Origin: Shimia sp051201625
Lineage (GTDB): Bacteria > Pseudomonadota > Alphaproteobacteria > Rhodobacterales > Rhodobacteraceae
DNA: 64,000 nt
NCBI RefSeq assembly: GCF_051201625.1
Contig: NZ_CP179203.1
Coordinates: 1 to 64,000 of the forward strand
Direction: 5' to 3'
The translations under genes and the position numbers were made by a program. The notes below the pieces were generated by a model. The model worked only from the letters and a program-made list of their open reading frames with translations. It searched no databases and was not told where the DNA came from. Shown here in pieces: positions 1-9,321 of the stretch (positions within the stretch are counted from its first letter, which is position 1; every line of letters begins with the position of its first letter).

Positions 1-100
1 ACGTCTTGTCCTTGCTACCTCAAAGCGGCACGAATCCCAAAAATTACAGGGGTGACTGGGCGCGGCCCAGCTCGGCAGGGCTGAAGGAAAACAGGTACAC

Positions 101-1456
101 ATGACACAGGAACAATGGGGCGCGCTGCAGCAGCATTTGTTAAAAACCGTTGGGCAAAACAACTACAAAACTTGGATTGAGCCAATCAGATTTGACGCCG
201 TTTCAGATGGTGTTGCAACATTTCACGTTCCCACCAATTTCATTGGTAATTATGTATCACAAAACTATGGCGACCTGATTTTGTATCAATTGACAAAATC
301 GGGTTCAAAAGTTCAGCGAATAAGTTTCAAAGTTCCTGCAAATTTGTCGGGTCACCCACCAAAATCTGAGGACTCCGGTCCGCCGGCACACAAGGAAGAC
401 GTTCGCGCAGGAAGTATGACAGGTGCGCCGATAGATGCGCGCTTCACGTTCGAAAGCTTTGTCGTCGGAAAACCAAACGAGCTGGCAAACGCCGCCGCAC
501 GCCGTGTTGGCGAAGGTGGTCCCGTAACGTTCAACCCCCTCTTTCTTTATGGCGGTGTTGGCTTGGGTAAGACCCATCTCATGCATGCAATCGCGTGGGA
601 ACTCAGGGCCCGCCGTCCGGACCTCAACGTCCTATATCTATCGGCGGAGCAGTTCATGTATCGATTTGTACAAGCGCTGCGGGACCGGAAAATGATGGAC
701 TTCAAAGAGCTGTTTCGTTCCGTCGATGTGTTGATGGTGGATGACGTTCAATTCATTGCTGGTAAAGACAGCACACAAGAAGAGTTTTTTCATACTTTCA
801 ACGCCCTTGTCGATCAAAACAAGCAGATAATAATTTCAGCAGATCGAGCGCCCGGGGAGATCAAGGGCCTCGAAGACCGAATTAAGAGTCGGCTGCAGTG
901 TGGCTTGGTTGTGGACTTGCATCCGACGGACTACGAACTTCGACTCGGTATCCTTCAGTCCAAAGTAGAAAATTTTCGCGCGCAATATCCAGAGCTGCAA
1001 CTTCAAGATGGAGTGCTAGAGTTTCTTGCCCACCGAATCTCAACAAACGTTCGTGTTCTCGAGGGCGCCCTGACCCGTTTGTTTGCATTTGCGTCGCTAG
1101 TGGGTCGAGAAATCACAATGGAATTGACGCAAGATTGTCTAAGCGATGTTCTGCGCGCATCTGAAAGAAAGATTTCTGTTGAAGAGATTCAGCGTAGAGT
1201 GGCAGAACATTACAATATTCGCCTAAGCGATATGATCGGACCAAAGCGCGTTCGAACTTTTGCCCGACCTCGACAGGTTGCCATGTATTTATGTAAGCAA
1301 CTTACATCTCGCAGCCTTCCTGAAATTGGACGCCGATTTGGGGGGCGCGATCATACAACGGTCATGCATGGTGTTCGACGCATTGAGGAACTGCGCGGCC
1401 TAGATGGGCAAATTGCCGAAGATCTGGAACTTCTCAGACGTTCTCTCGAAGCATAA
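101..1456 (+). CDS. dnaA: Chromosomal replication initiator DnaA
   Basis: Initiator ATPase that binds DnaA boxes, melts the origin and loads the DnaB helicase in the cytoplasm. The 451 residues are the usual length. Domain I is at the N-terminus (GQNNYKTWIEP around residues 18-28), the AAA+ domain III has Walker A GGVGLGKTHL near residue 150 and Walker B VLMVDDVQF near 212, and domain IV carries the DNA-binding signature GRDHTTVMHGVRRI near residue 417. The ATG at 101 is preceded by a purine-rich GAAGGA about 11 bases upstream. It opens the conserved dnaA-dnaN-recF-gyrB order, all on the same strand. Nothing is truncated. The identification is secure. Confidence 0.98.
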   Translation: MTQEQWGALQQHLLKTVGQNNYKTWIEPIRFDAVSDGVATFHVPTNFIGNYVSQNYGDLILYQLTKSGSKVQRISFKVPANLSGHPPKSEDSGPPAHKEDVRAGSMTGAPIDARFTFESFVVGKPNELANAAARRVGEGGPVTFNPLFLYGGVGLGKTHLMHAIAWELRARRPDLNVLYLSAEQFMYRFVQALRDRKMMDFKELFRSVDVLMVDDVQFIAGKDSTQEEFFHTFNALVDQNKQIIISADRAPGEIKGLEDRIKSRLQCGLVVDLHPTDYELRLGILQSKVENFRAQYPELQLQDGVLEFLAHRISTNVRVLEGALTRLFAFASLVGREITMELTQDCLSDVLRASERKISVEEIQRRVAEHYNIRLSDMIGPKRVRTFARPRQVAMYLCKQLTSRSLPEIGRRFGGRDHTTVMHGVRRIEELRGLDGQIAEDLELLRRSLEA

Positions 1457-1952
1457 CTCCAGCCTCTGATTATCTATCGTCAATATGGCCTTTCGAACTT
1501 TCGCAGGGCGTCAATGGCTAACCTCGCTTGGCTTCCTCATCGGCTAAAGAGACCTGTGACAATACAGCTCATTTCGCGAGCATGAATAGGATGTGGTTAA
1601 GTTCAGGCGTAGCCTTACATTCTAGAATATCCAGAGTCGCGAAACATGACGATTAAGGCGAGACAGCGCTCAATTGTATTCTGGTTTGCGACTTGGCACA
1701 CTTATTAATCAGACTGGATGATAACTTTCGCCAGACTAGCTATGCACCCAAGTGATCCAGTGTAATTCAGGCAGTATTTCCACACTTTTGAAAAACAAAT
1801 TCTATTGAACATAGAAAAAGGACATTTTAGGCGGCGCAAGTACTGGCAACACCTTGACGCTCCCTTCAAAGCGTCAGAAAACAATTTAGAGGTTGAGCCG
1901 ACGAGAGATTACGTTAATTTAATGCTCCGCGGTGTGAATGAGGGAAATGGAT
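1457..1952. other. dnaA-dnaN intergenic spacer
   Basis: About 500 bases without a convincing gene. The second half (about 1680-1930) is A+T-rich. A short open frame starting at 1805 runs into dnaN in another frame and has no family resemblance. I looked for DnaA boxes of the TTATCCACA type and saw only one weak match (ATTTCCACA near 1777), so I do not call an origin here. The spacer presumably holds the dnaN promoter; no precise element can be placed. Confidence 0.5.
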
Positions 1953-3071
1953 ATGAAACTCAGTATCGAACGCGCCATGCTTCTTAAGGCCGTCTCTCAA
2001 GCGCAATCAGTGGTCGAACGGCGCAATACTATACCGATCCTTGCCAATGTCCTTATCGAAGCCGAGGGAGACACAGTGCAGTTTCGCGCAACTGATCTCG
2101 ATATTGAAGTCGTCGACAAAGCCACAGCTCAGGTTGAGCGCTCAGGCGCAACTACTGTCGCGGCCACGACACTGCACGAAATCGTAAGGAAATTGCCGGA
2201 TGGTGCTTTAGTAACATTGGCAGATGACGGCACTTCTGGGCGGCTGACAGTTGAAGCTGGACGTTCAAACTTTTCACTTGCTACTTTGCCGCGGGAAGAT
2301 TTTCCCGTGATGGCAACATCCGAATACTCCAGTAACTTTTCAGCGCGCGCCGCGATTTTGCGTCGCCTATTTGACAAGTCCAAATTTGCGATCTCGACGG
2401 AAGAAACTCGTTATTATCTAAACGGTGTTTATATGCATGTATCCGAGGCAGATAATGGTCGAGTACTCCGCTGTGTTGCAACCGATGGACACCGGCTCGC
2501 TCGCATAGATGCAGATTTGCCAGATGGCGCTTCGGAGATGCCTGGCGTTATCGTTCCACGCAAAACGGTCGGTGAGTTGCGGAAGCTACTGGATGATGAC
2601 GATATGTCGATCGCCGTGTCCGTTTCAGAGACAAAAGTGCGCTTTGCCACGCCTGACATTACGCTGACATCTAAAGTCATCGACGGAACATTCCCTGATT
2701 ATACCAGAGTAATTCCGGTTGGTAACACGCGAAAGTTAGAAGTCGATGCGACCGAATTCGCTCAGGCCGTTGACCGTGTCGCAACGGTTTCTTCCGAACG
2801 ATCCCGGGCCGTAAAGCTGCAACTCGAGGAAGATCGTCTCATTTTATCTGTTAATGCGCCTGATAGCGGCGCCGCGGAGGAAGAGCTGGCCGTGGCCTAT
2901 GACGACGAGCGTCTCGAGATCGGTTTCAATGCAAAATATCTGCTAGAAATTGCTAGTCAGGTTGACCGGGAAAATGCAGTATTCATGTTTAATTCTGCGG
3001 GTGATCCAACGCTGATGCGTGAGGGGAATGATACCAGCGCGGTTTATGTCGTCATGCCAATGCGAGTTTAA
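1953..3071 (+). CDS. dnaN: DNA polymerase III beta sliding clamp
   Basis: Ring-shaped processivity clamp that tethers DNA polymerase III to DNA. The ATG at 1953 gives 372 residues, the usual length, beginning MKLSIERAMLL as in other alphaproteobacterial clamps; two upstream in-frame ATGs (1938, 1947) would add five or two residues, but GAGGGA at 1940-1945 is correctly spaced for 1953. Landmarks include the VVERRNTIPILANV segment of domain I, the ATDGHRLA segment in the middle and the C-terminal VVMPMRV. It lies between dnaA and recF in the standard order. The identification is secure; only the exact start is a choice among three close ATGs. Confidence 0.97.
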   Translation: MKLSIERAMLLKAVSQAQSVVERRNTIPILANVLIEAEGDTVQFRATDLDIEVVDKATAQVERSGATTVAATTLHEIVRKLPDGALVTLADDGTSGRLTVEAGRSNFSLATLPREDFPVMATSEYSSNFSARAAILRRLFDKSKFAISTEETRYYLNGVYMHVSEADNGRVLRCVATDGHRLARIDADLPDGASEMPGVIVPRKTVGELRKLLDDDDMSIAVSVSETKVRFATPDITLTSKVIDGTFPDYTRVIPVGNTRKLEVDATEFAQAVDRVATVSSERSRAVKLQLEEDRLILSVNAPDSGAAEEELAVAYDDERLEIGFNAKYLLEIASQVDRENAVFMFNSAGDPTLMREGNDTSAVYVVMPMRV

Positions 3072-3115
3072 CCGGCTCACGGCAATGCCCTATCTACTTT
3101 CAATTTTCAGAGTTT

Positions 3116-3122
3116 GAGGAGG
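3116..3122 (+). promoter_or_regulatory. Strong ribosome binding site for recF
   Basis: GAGGAGG, a seven-base match to the anti-Shine-Dalgarno sequence, is followed by a seven-base spacer and then ATT at 3130. It decides the recF start, because no ATG, GTG or TTG exists in the recF frame between the in-frame TGA at 3115 and the TTG at 3214. Confidence 0.8.
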
Positions 3123-3129
3123 CAAGAGT

Positions 3130-4236
3130 ATTTCCAGCCTCTTTCTAGAAACGCTCACCCTGTCGCATTTCAGGTCCCACAAGAAAGGTGCAATCACTTG
3201 TGATGGGCAGCCATTGGCTATCTTTGGTCCCAACGGTGCAGGCAAAACCAACATCCTCGAGGCAGTGTCCCTATTTTCGCCGGGCCGCGGTCTTCGAAGA
3301 GCCAGCGCAGAAGACATGGCCCGGCGTCCTGAGGCTTTAGGTTGGAAATTGACCGGAATGCTGAAATCAGGTGGACACACGCATGAAATAGATATCAGGT
3401 CAGATTCAGGCGCTGCACGACAGGTTCGGATCGATCAAAAAGCAAGTCTGCAAACAGCACTCGCACGTATTACTAAGGTTTTATGGTTAATTCCAACGAT
3501 GGACCGCCTATGGATCGAAGGTGCAGAGGGCCGTCGTCGATTTTTAGACCGTATGACCCTTAGTTTTTTTCCAGACCATGCCGAGGCAACAGTTTCCTAC
3601 GAAAAGTCTATGCGCGAGCGCAACCGGTTGTTGAAAGACCAAGTCAGCGATCCTCATTGGTATATAGCCCTAGAACGTCAAATGGCAGAATCGGGTCATC
3701 GCATACATGACGCCCGCATGGAGGCTCTGGCTCGGCTCAGCACAGCACAAACTGCCGCACAGACCGCTTTTCCTGCTGCTCATTTAGAGCTGATACAACT
3801 TGAGGGTGATATGCCCAACACCGCCGCTGACCTATGCGGAGCACTGGCAGATAGCAGACGCCGAGATATGGTTGCCGCCCGGTCGCTCGTGGGGCCCCAT
3901 CGCTCCGATCTTCACGGAGTATATAAAGACAAAGGGATACCAGCACGCAATTGCTCTACGGGTGAACAAAAGGCCCTTTTAGTGTCCTTGATTCTGGCGA
4001 ACGCAAGAGCGCTACTGAAAGATTTTGGTGCACCGCCACTTTTGTTACTCGACGAAGTCGCTGCGCACCTTGACGCCAATCGTCGTGCTGCCCTTTACGA
4101 TGAGATTTGCTCATTGGGTGCACAAGCATGGATGACCGGAACGGAGCGCGAACTATTTCAGACACTAGGGTCTCGTGCGCAATATCTGGAGGTCACGGAG
4201 GAGGGCGGCATTTCGTCTATTCTCACGCCGCAATAA
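3130..4236 (+). CDS. recF: DNA replication/repair protein RecF with apparent ATT start
   Basis: SMC-like ATPase that loads RecA at gaps with RecO and RecR. The conserved N-terminal strand TLTLSHFRSHKKG is encoded upstream of the first conventional start (TTG 3214), which would begin only four residues before the Walker A motif GPNGAGKTN and remove the first beta strand. The frame is open from 3118, and the only start-like codon at Shine-Dalgarno distance is ATT at 3130, giving 368 residues, the normal RecF length. The ABC-type signature STGEQKALL and Walker B LLLLDEVAAHLDA are present towards the C-terminus. Gene order (dnaN upstream, gyrB downstream) agrees. Function is secure; ATT initiation is inferred from sequence. 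A sequencing error changing ATG to ATT cannot be excluded. Confidence 0.93.
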   Translation: MSSLFLETLTLSHFRSHKKGAITCDGQPLAIFGPNGAGKTNILEAVSLFSPGRGLRRASAEDMARRPEALGWKLTGMLKSGGHTHEIDIRSDSGAARQVRIDQKASLQTALARITKVLWLIPTMDRLWIEGAEGRRRFLDRMTLSFFPDHAEATVSYEKSMRERNRLLKDQVSDPHWYIALERQMAESGHRIHDARMEALARLSTAQTAAQTAFPAAHLELIQLEGDMPNTAADLCGALADSRRRDMVAARSLVGPHRSDLHGVYKDKGIPARNCSTGEQKALLVSLILANARALLKDFGAPPLLLLDEVAAHLDANRRAALYDEICSLGAQAWMTGTERELFQTLGSRAQYLEVTEEGGISSILTPQ

Positions 4237-4341
4237 ATACCGAAATAAATTCGGATCAAGAAGGCCAGAAAATTCCTGCTATCACGTGACAATTCACCTT
4301 GGAAAAGGTATAAATTTTTAAAACTTATAAGGACGACATGA

Positions 4342-6759
4342 ATGTCTGACGTCGCGCAGAATCCCGAGCAATATGGGGCGGACTCTATCAAGGTTCTCAG
4401 AGGCTTAGAGGCGGTTCGCAAAAGACCCGGTATGTATATCGGTGACACTGACGATGGGTCAGGCCTGCACCACATGGTGTACGAGGTAGTAGACAATGGC
4501 ATTGATGAAGCATTAGCGGGCCATGCAGACGCAGTCACTGTGAAAATTCACACCGACAGTTCAGTTTCAGTTGCCGATAATGGACGTGGCATACCCGTAG
4601 ATATTCACCCCGAAGAGGGCGTGAGTGCAGCCGAAGTAATCATGACCCAGTTGCACGCGGGCGGCAAATTTGACAGCAATTCCTACAAAGTTTCCGGCGG
4701 CCTGCACGGAGTCGGTGTATCTGTCGTGAATGCACTCTCGGTTTGGCTCGAGTTGCGGATCTGGAGAGATGGAAAAGAACATTTCGCTAAGTTTGAGCAC
4801 GGTGAGACCACCGAGCATTTGCGCGTAGTTGGGGAGGCCAAAGGTAGAAAGGGCACAGAAGTGCGCTTTCTTGGATCGACCGATACATTCAGCAATTTGG
4901 ATTTTTCTTTTGAAACTTTGGAAAAACGTCTAAGAGAGCTAGCTTTTCTGAATTCAGGCGTCCGCATCACCTTGGAAGACGAACGCCCAGCCGAACCACT
5001 TCGAACTGAATTGTTTTATGACGGTGGAGTTAAGGAGTTCGTCAAGTACATTGACCGCCATAAAACGCCAATGATGGAACAGCCCATATATGTCACGGGT
5101 GAACGCGACGATATCGGGGTTGAAGTCGCAATGTGGTGGAACGACAGCTATCACGAAACTGTGCTACCATTTACCAACAACATTCCTCAGCGCGACGGCG
5201 GCGCACATATGGCGGGGTTCCGTGGTGCCCTTACGCGTACTCTTCAAAAATACGCGCAAGAGAGCGGGATTACCAAAAAAGAAAAGGTCAATTTTACTGG
5301 AGATGACGCCAGAGAAGGTCTAAGTTGCGTCCTCTCAGTGAAAGTTCCGGATCCAAAATTCTCGTCCCAAACAAAGGATAAATTGGTTAGTTCTGAGGTC
5401 CGTCCAGCGGTTGAAGGCCTGATGAATGAAAAACTGGGCGAATGGTTTGAAGAAAATCCGGCCACAGCTAAGATCATTGTAACCAAGATTGTGGAAGCCG
5501 CGCATGCACGGGAAGCTGCACGAAAAGCGCGAGAACTTACCCGGCGCAAGACGGCGATGGACGTAAACTTCCTTGCTGGAAAACTCAAAGACTGCTCTGA
5601 AAAAGATCCTTCAAAGACTGAAGTGTTTCTTGTTGAGGGTGATTCTGCGGGCGGTTCAGCTCAAACTGGACGCGATAGAATGACCCAAGCTATCCTGCCG
5701 CTTCGGGGTAAAATCCTGAATGTCGAGCGAGCTAGGTTTGATCGGATGCTTTCCAGCCAAGAAATTGGAAATCTTGTAATGGCTTTAGGCACTGGTATTG
5801 GACGTGATGAATTCAATCTTGATAAGTTGCGCTACCACAAGATCGTCATAATGACTGACGCAGACGTCGACGGCGCGCATATCCGAACATTACTGCTGAC
5901 TTTCTTCTATCGGCAGATGCCAGCGCTTATTGAGAGTGGGCACCTCTACATTGCACAACCTCCCCTTTACAAGGTGGCTCGTGGAAAGTCTGAAGTCTAC
6001 CTCAAGGATCAGGCTGCACTTGATGATTACCTAGTCGAACAGGGCATTGATGGCGCAGGGCTGCGCCTCGGCTCTGGCGAAGAAATCATTGGTCAAGACC
6101 TTAGTCGCGTTGTTGGTGAAGCGAGGCAGCTCAAGCGCGTGGTAGATGCGTTCCCAACGCATTATCCACGCCACATCCTCGAGCAGACGGCAATTGCAGG
6201 TGGCTTTGTCCCCGGTGCAGTGGACGCTGACCTACAAGGCATTGCGGATAAAGTGGCTGCTCGGCTTAATCTGATCGCTTTAGAGTACGAGCGTGGATGG
6301 CAAGGCCGAATCACACAGGATCATGGCATTAAACTAGCCCGTATTCTGCGCGGCGTGGAAGAGGTGCGTACACTGGACGGTCAAATGTTGCGATCAGGTG
6401 AGGCTCGCCGAACAGGTAGCTTTACGCAAAGTTTGCAAGAGGTTTACGGGACGTCAGCAACATTAGTCCGTAAAGAGCAGTCACAGATCATCCATGGCCC
6501 ACTAGACTTACTTAACGCTGTTTTGAGCGAGGGCGAAAAGGGATTGACCCTGCAGCGCTACAAAGGGCTTGGTGAAATGAATCCTGATCAGCTCTGGGAG
6601 ACCACATTAGATCCTGATGCCCGCACTTTACTGCAGGTCAAGGTAGAAGATATGGCAGATGCAGACGACCTGTTCACCAAGTTGATGGGCGATGTAGTCG
6701 AACCCCGCCGCGAATTTATTCAAAAAAATGCGCTCAGTGTAGAAAACTTAGATTTCTAA
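4342..6759 (+). CDS. gyrB: DNA gyrase subunit B
   Basis: ATPase subunit of type II topoisomerase that, with GyrA, introduces negative supercoils. The 805 residues show the GHKL ATPase domain (VDNGIDEALAG near residue 51, DNGRGIP near 80, GGLHGVGVSVVNALS near 121), the transducer region, and the TOPRIM domain with EGDSAGGSA near 432 and DADVDGAHI near 513; the C-terminal part has the GLGEMNPDQLWETT signature. The start MSDVAQNPEQYGADSIKVL is typical, with GGACGA a few bases upstream. It closes the dnaA-dnaN-recF-gyrB block. No anomalies. Confidence 0.98.
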   Translation: MSDVAQNPEQYGADSIKVLRGLEAVRKRPGMYIGDTDDGSGLHHMVYEVVDNGIDEALAGHADAVTVKIHTDSSVSVADNGRGIPVDIHPEEGVSAAEVIMTQLHAGGKFDSNSYKVSGGLHGVGVSVVNALSVWLELRIWRDGKEHFAKFEHGETTEHLRVVGEAKGRKGTEVRFLGSTDTFSNLDFSFETLEKRLRELAFLNSGVRITLEDERPAEPLRTELFYDGGVKEFVKYIDRHKTPMMEQPIYVTGERDDIGVEVAMWWNDSYHETVLPFTNNIPQRDGGAHMAGFRGALTRTLQKYAQESGITKKEKVNFTGDDAREGLSCVLSVKVPDPKFSSQTKDKLVSSEVRPAVEGLMNEKLGEWFEENPATAKIIVTKIVEAAHAREAARKARELTRRKTAMDVNFLAGKLKDCSEKDPSKTEVFLVEGDSAGGSAQTGRDRMTQAILPLRGKILNVERARFDRMLSSQEIGNLVMALGTGIGRDEFNLDKLRYHKIVIMTDADVDGAHIRTLLLTFFYRQMPALIESGHLYIAQPPLYKVARGKSEVYLKDQAALDDYLVEQGIDGAGLRLGSGEEIIGQDLSRVVGEARQLKRVVDAFPTHYPRHILEQTAIAGGFVPGAVDADLQGIADKVAARLNLIALEYERGWQGRITQDHGIKLARILRGVEEVRTLDGQMLRSGEARRTGSFTQSLQEVYGTSATLVRKEQSQIIHGPLDLLNAVLSEGEKGLTLQRYKGLGEMNPDQLWETTLDPDARTLLQVKVEDMADADDLFTKLMGDVVEPRREFIQKNALSVENLDF

Positions 6760-7551
6760 AGGTGTTGTGGGTCTGATAGGAGGATTTCAGTTTGCTTGAA
6801 ATCAAAGTAATTCTTTCCATTATGGCTACCTTCCACACTACGTCCTGCTAGAGGGAACACCTAATTCGGTAGTGTCGCCGGGGATGAAGGCAGTTTCAAA
6901 CCAACGGTTTGCCTGACGGATTATGCAATGGAGGATGGATTGTTCATTGATGGGATCCTACTCTTTTGGCTGGATCAGTCAGACGAAAGCCCTAAATCGC
7001 GACCGGCTAGATGGGCAGGTCGATGTTCTTTGCCAGATGGCTCTGACGCAAAGCAACGATCGACTCGATTGGAACAGGGGTTGTGTTCAATCAATTGTCA
7101 AAGCAGCCTTTGACACAGCTGCAGCGAAAGCCCAGTTTGTCCGCAAAGCCGACCTTTTTTAAGTGCGCAGCAAATAGCTGCTTTGGCCGATTCTGAGTGG
7201 TGTTCAAACTAAAGTGAAGCACCCAAAGCCGCTTATCGCCAAGGCAACTTCGGCCTTGCAGACGCAATAAACCTCGTCAAACTACCGGGGCATAATGCCC
7301 GCATACGGGCTTCGTGTTATTACCCTATGTGGTATTTCGGCAAGCGTGATAATGTCAAACACTTAGAGCTTCAGGACCTACTGAATGTTAGCGGCGAATG
7401 GGGGTAGGCCAGTGCATTCCGGGCTATGCGGTGGCGACTCCCTCCGTTGCCCGCACTGCGAAACGATCTGAAATGCAACAAATGCAATGGCTGAAAACAT
7501 GTGTAAAACTCTAGACGCCAGACAACAGCCTATTTAAAGCAGGGGTCGGAC
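6760..7551. other. Decayed spacer after gyrB
   Basis: Nearly 800 bases without an intact recognisable gene. Short frames at 6923-7162 and 6928-7113 resemble nothing I know and have no good ribosome binding site. The last third carries a frame with one internal stop described separately (7237-7494). The final bases hold AGGGG, the ribosome binding site of the downstream RpiR-type gene. The stretch looks like eroded coding DNA rather than a regulatory region. Confidence 0.4.
7237..7494 (+). pseudogene. Possible relic of a small zinc-ribbon-like protein
   Basis: One reading frame covers this stretch, broken by a TAG at 7405-7407. It reads ARIRASCYYPMWYFG in the first half and ends with LRNDLKCNKCNG followed by TGA. 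The spacing of an arginine-rich cysteine segment followed by a terminal C-x2-C pair recalls short Rhodobacterales proteins with paired C-x2-C motifs, but the first pair is incomplete here. No start codon with a ribosome binding site is visible. I infer a decayed gene; chance coding-like sequence remains possible. Confidence 0.25.
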
Positions 7552-8460
7552 ATGTCGCAGCAAGAGATCAAGAGCGAGAACGACTACCGCCACATCAATG
7601 AGCGGTTAAAAGAGATGCTGCCGCAGTTGCCAAGTGCGCTGCAAGTGGCCTCGACCTACATGCTGGAACATCCGGGCGATATCGCAACACTTTCGATGCG
7701 CAAGGTTGCTAGCAATGCGGGGGTTTCGCTGCCCAATTTCGCCCGACTCGCGAAGATGATAGGCTACCACACATATAGTGAACTGCGCGAGGTTTATCGT
7801 AGGCGGGTTCAGCAAAGGGATATCAACAAATACCACTTACGAGCCAAAAATTTACAAAAATCTGGCTGTTACTGGGATGAGAAGGAATTGTGGGAGCAGT
7901 TCTGCGAAGCGACAGTCAGCAACATAACCACTCTATTTAAATCAATCGATCCAGATTACTTTGCCGATGTCGCCAAAGTTCTGACTGAAAGCCGGACGGT
8001 CTTTCTTGCTGGTATGCAGGCCTCAGCCAGTTTCTCTGCCTATGCCCACTATCTTGGCGGTATGGCGAGCAGCAAGTTCCAGTTGATCCGGGGCGATGGC
8101 GGAGTTTTTGCCGATCCCATTGCCGAGATTAGTGAAAGCGACGCCATGATCGTGATCAGCCATCAACCGTCGTCGCGGGCTGCAGTGGAACTGGCTCAGA
8201 TAGCAAAAGAGAGGGGAGCATCGGTGATTGCGATCACCGACAGCCCAGCCTCGCCCACTGCAATCGAAGCCGACTATGTCCTTCTCGCCCCAAACCACGG
8301 ACCAATGTTCTTTGAAAGCTATGTAAGTAGCACGATCCTGATAGAGGCGCTGATTGGCTTTTTCAGCGTCGCCCAACCTAGTGGAATGATCGAACGGATT
8401 GAGCGCATCGAGGCAGATCGCGCTCGAATGAATGAGTACTGGAACGATAGGAAATCTTGA
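7552..8460 (+). CDS. RpiR/MurR-family transcriptional regulator
   Basis: The 302 residues show the RpiR architecture: an N-terminal helix-turn-helix domain (about 25-100, with TLSMRKVASNAGVSLPNFARLAKMIG as the helix region) and a C-terminal SIS domain (about 130-260, with VFLAGMQASASFSAYAH and AMIVISHQPSSRAAVELA), which in this family binds a phosphosugar or related ligand. Family members repress or activate neighbouring catabolic genes. The next gene, a nitrilase-family hydrolase, starts three bases after the stop, so the two are one operon. Ligand and target are unknown. AGGGG lies upstream of the ATG. Confidence 0.85.
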   Translation: MSQQEIKSENDYRHINERLKEMLPQLPSALQVASTYMLEHPGDIATLSMRKVASNAGVSLPNFARLAKMIGYHTYSELREVYRRRVQQRDINKYHLRAKNLQKSGCYWDEKELWEQFCEATVSNITTLFKSIDPDYFADVAKVLTESRTVFLAGMQASASFSAYAHYLGGMASSKFQLIRGDGGVFADPIAEISESDAMIVISHQPSSRAAVELAQIAKERGASVIAITDSPASPTAIEADYVLLAPNHGPMFFESYVSSTILIEALIGFFSVAQPSGMIERIERIEADRARMNEYWNDRKS

Positions 8461-8463
8461 CCC

Positions 8464-9321
8464 ATGGCAAATGAAAAGACCCTCACCTTGCTGGCTTGCC
8501 AGATCGACATTCCCCCAATGACAAGCGCAAAGGAGAGGGACGAGCATCTCACTACATCAGTCGCCAAAGTGCGCAACGAAATTACAAACGCTGACAGAGG
8601 AGCCGAACTTGTCGTTCTCCCAGAATTATCGAGCATCGACTACTCCCGAGAAACCTTTTCCAAACTGGACGAAATCGCCGAACCACTTGACGGTGTATCG
8701 TTCGAAGCTTGGCGTGAACTGGCGATGGACCTTGGGGTTCATGTCTCCTACAGCTTTGCTCGTGCCGACAAGGACGGCCCCTATATCTGTGCCGCCGTTG
8801 TTGGTCCCAATGGAAAACTTGTTGGGTATTATGATAAGCTGCACCTTGCCCAATATGGCGCTTCGGTGGAAAAGGAATATTTCAACCGCGGAAATCATCT
8901 TTTTGTATTCGAAATCAACGAGTTTCGACTAGCCCCGATCATCTGCTATGATATTCGCATTCCAGAATTGTCACGCACGCTAGTCATTGATCAGAATGTG
9001 GATGTAATCTTGCACTGTGGGGCCTATTACCGGGATGCAAGCCTTCATACTTGGCATCCGTTCGCTGTCGCCCGCGCCTTAGAAAACCAAGTATTCTTCT
9101 TGTCCCTAAATCGTGCGGGTCAGACCTACGGCAACTCCTTATTCTGCCTTCCGTGGCAAGACGAAACCACACAGCCACTGAATTTCGCCCCGACCGAGGA
9201 GGACTTTCGTGTCATTACAATTGAGCGCGAGACCCAAGCCAAAGCACGAGAGGATTACACCTTTTTAAAAGACCGGTTAGAGGATTATCGCATCGAATTA
9301 ATTTCAAGCGATACATCTTAA
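8464..9321 (+). CDS. Carbon-nitrogen hydrolase (nitrilase superfamily)
   Basis: Cytoplasmic amidase or nitrilase-type hydrolase of 285 residues. The catalytic triad is visible: Glu in VVLPELSS near residue 54, Lys in YYDKLHLA near 124, and Cys in PIICYDIRIPE near 158. The superfamily cleaves amides, nitriles or carbamoyl groups through a cysteine thioester; the substrate cannot be read from the sequence. It sits three bases behind the RpiR-type regulator and probably shares its promoter, so its substrate may be related to the regulator's ligand. The nearby DadA-like oxidase and EamA exporter suggest amino-acid or amide metabolism, but that is inference. Confidence 0.85.
   Translation: MANEKTLTLLACQIDIPPMTSAKERDEHLTTSVAKVRNEITNADRGAELVVLPELSSIDYSRETFSKLDEIAEPLDGVSFEAWRELAMDLGVHVSYSFARADKDGPYICAAVVGPNGKLVGYYDKLHLAQYGASVEKEYFNRGNHLFVFEINEFRLAPIICYDIRIPELSRTLVIDQNVDVILHCGAYYRDASLHTWHPFAVARALENQVFFLSLNRAGQTYGNSLFCLPWQDETTQPLNFAPTEEDFRVITIERETQAKAREDYTFLKDRLEDYRIELISSDTS

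Noticed and set aside
1457..1952. Chromosomal origin (oriC) between dnaA and dnaN
   Set aside because: The spacer is A+T-rich, but only one poor DnaA-box-like sequence was found and no cluster of boxes; alphaproteobacterial origins are often elsewhere.
1805..1987. 60-codon frame overlapping the dnaN start
   Set aside because: No family resemblance and it overlaps the dnaN start in another frame.
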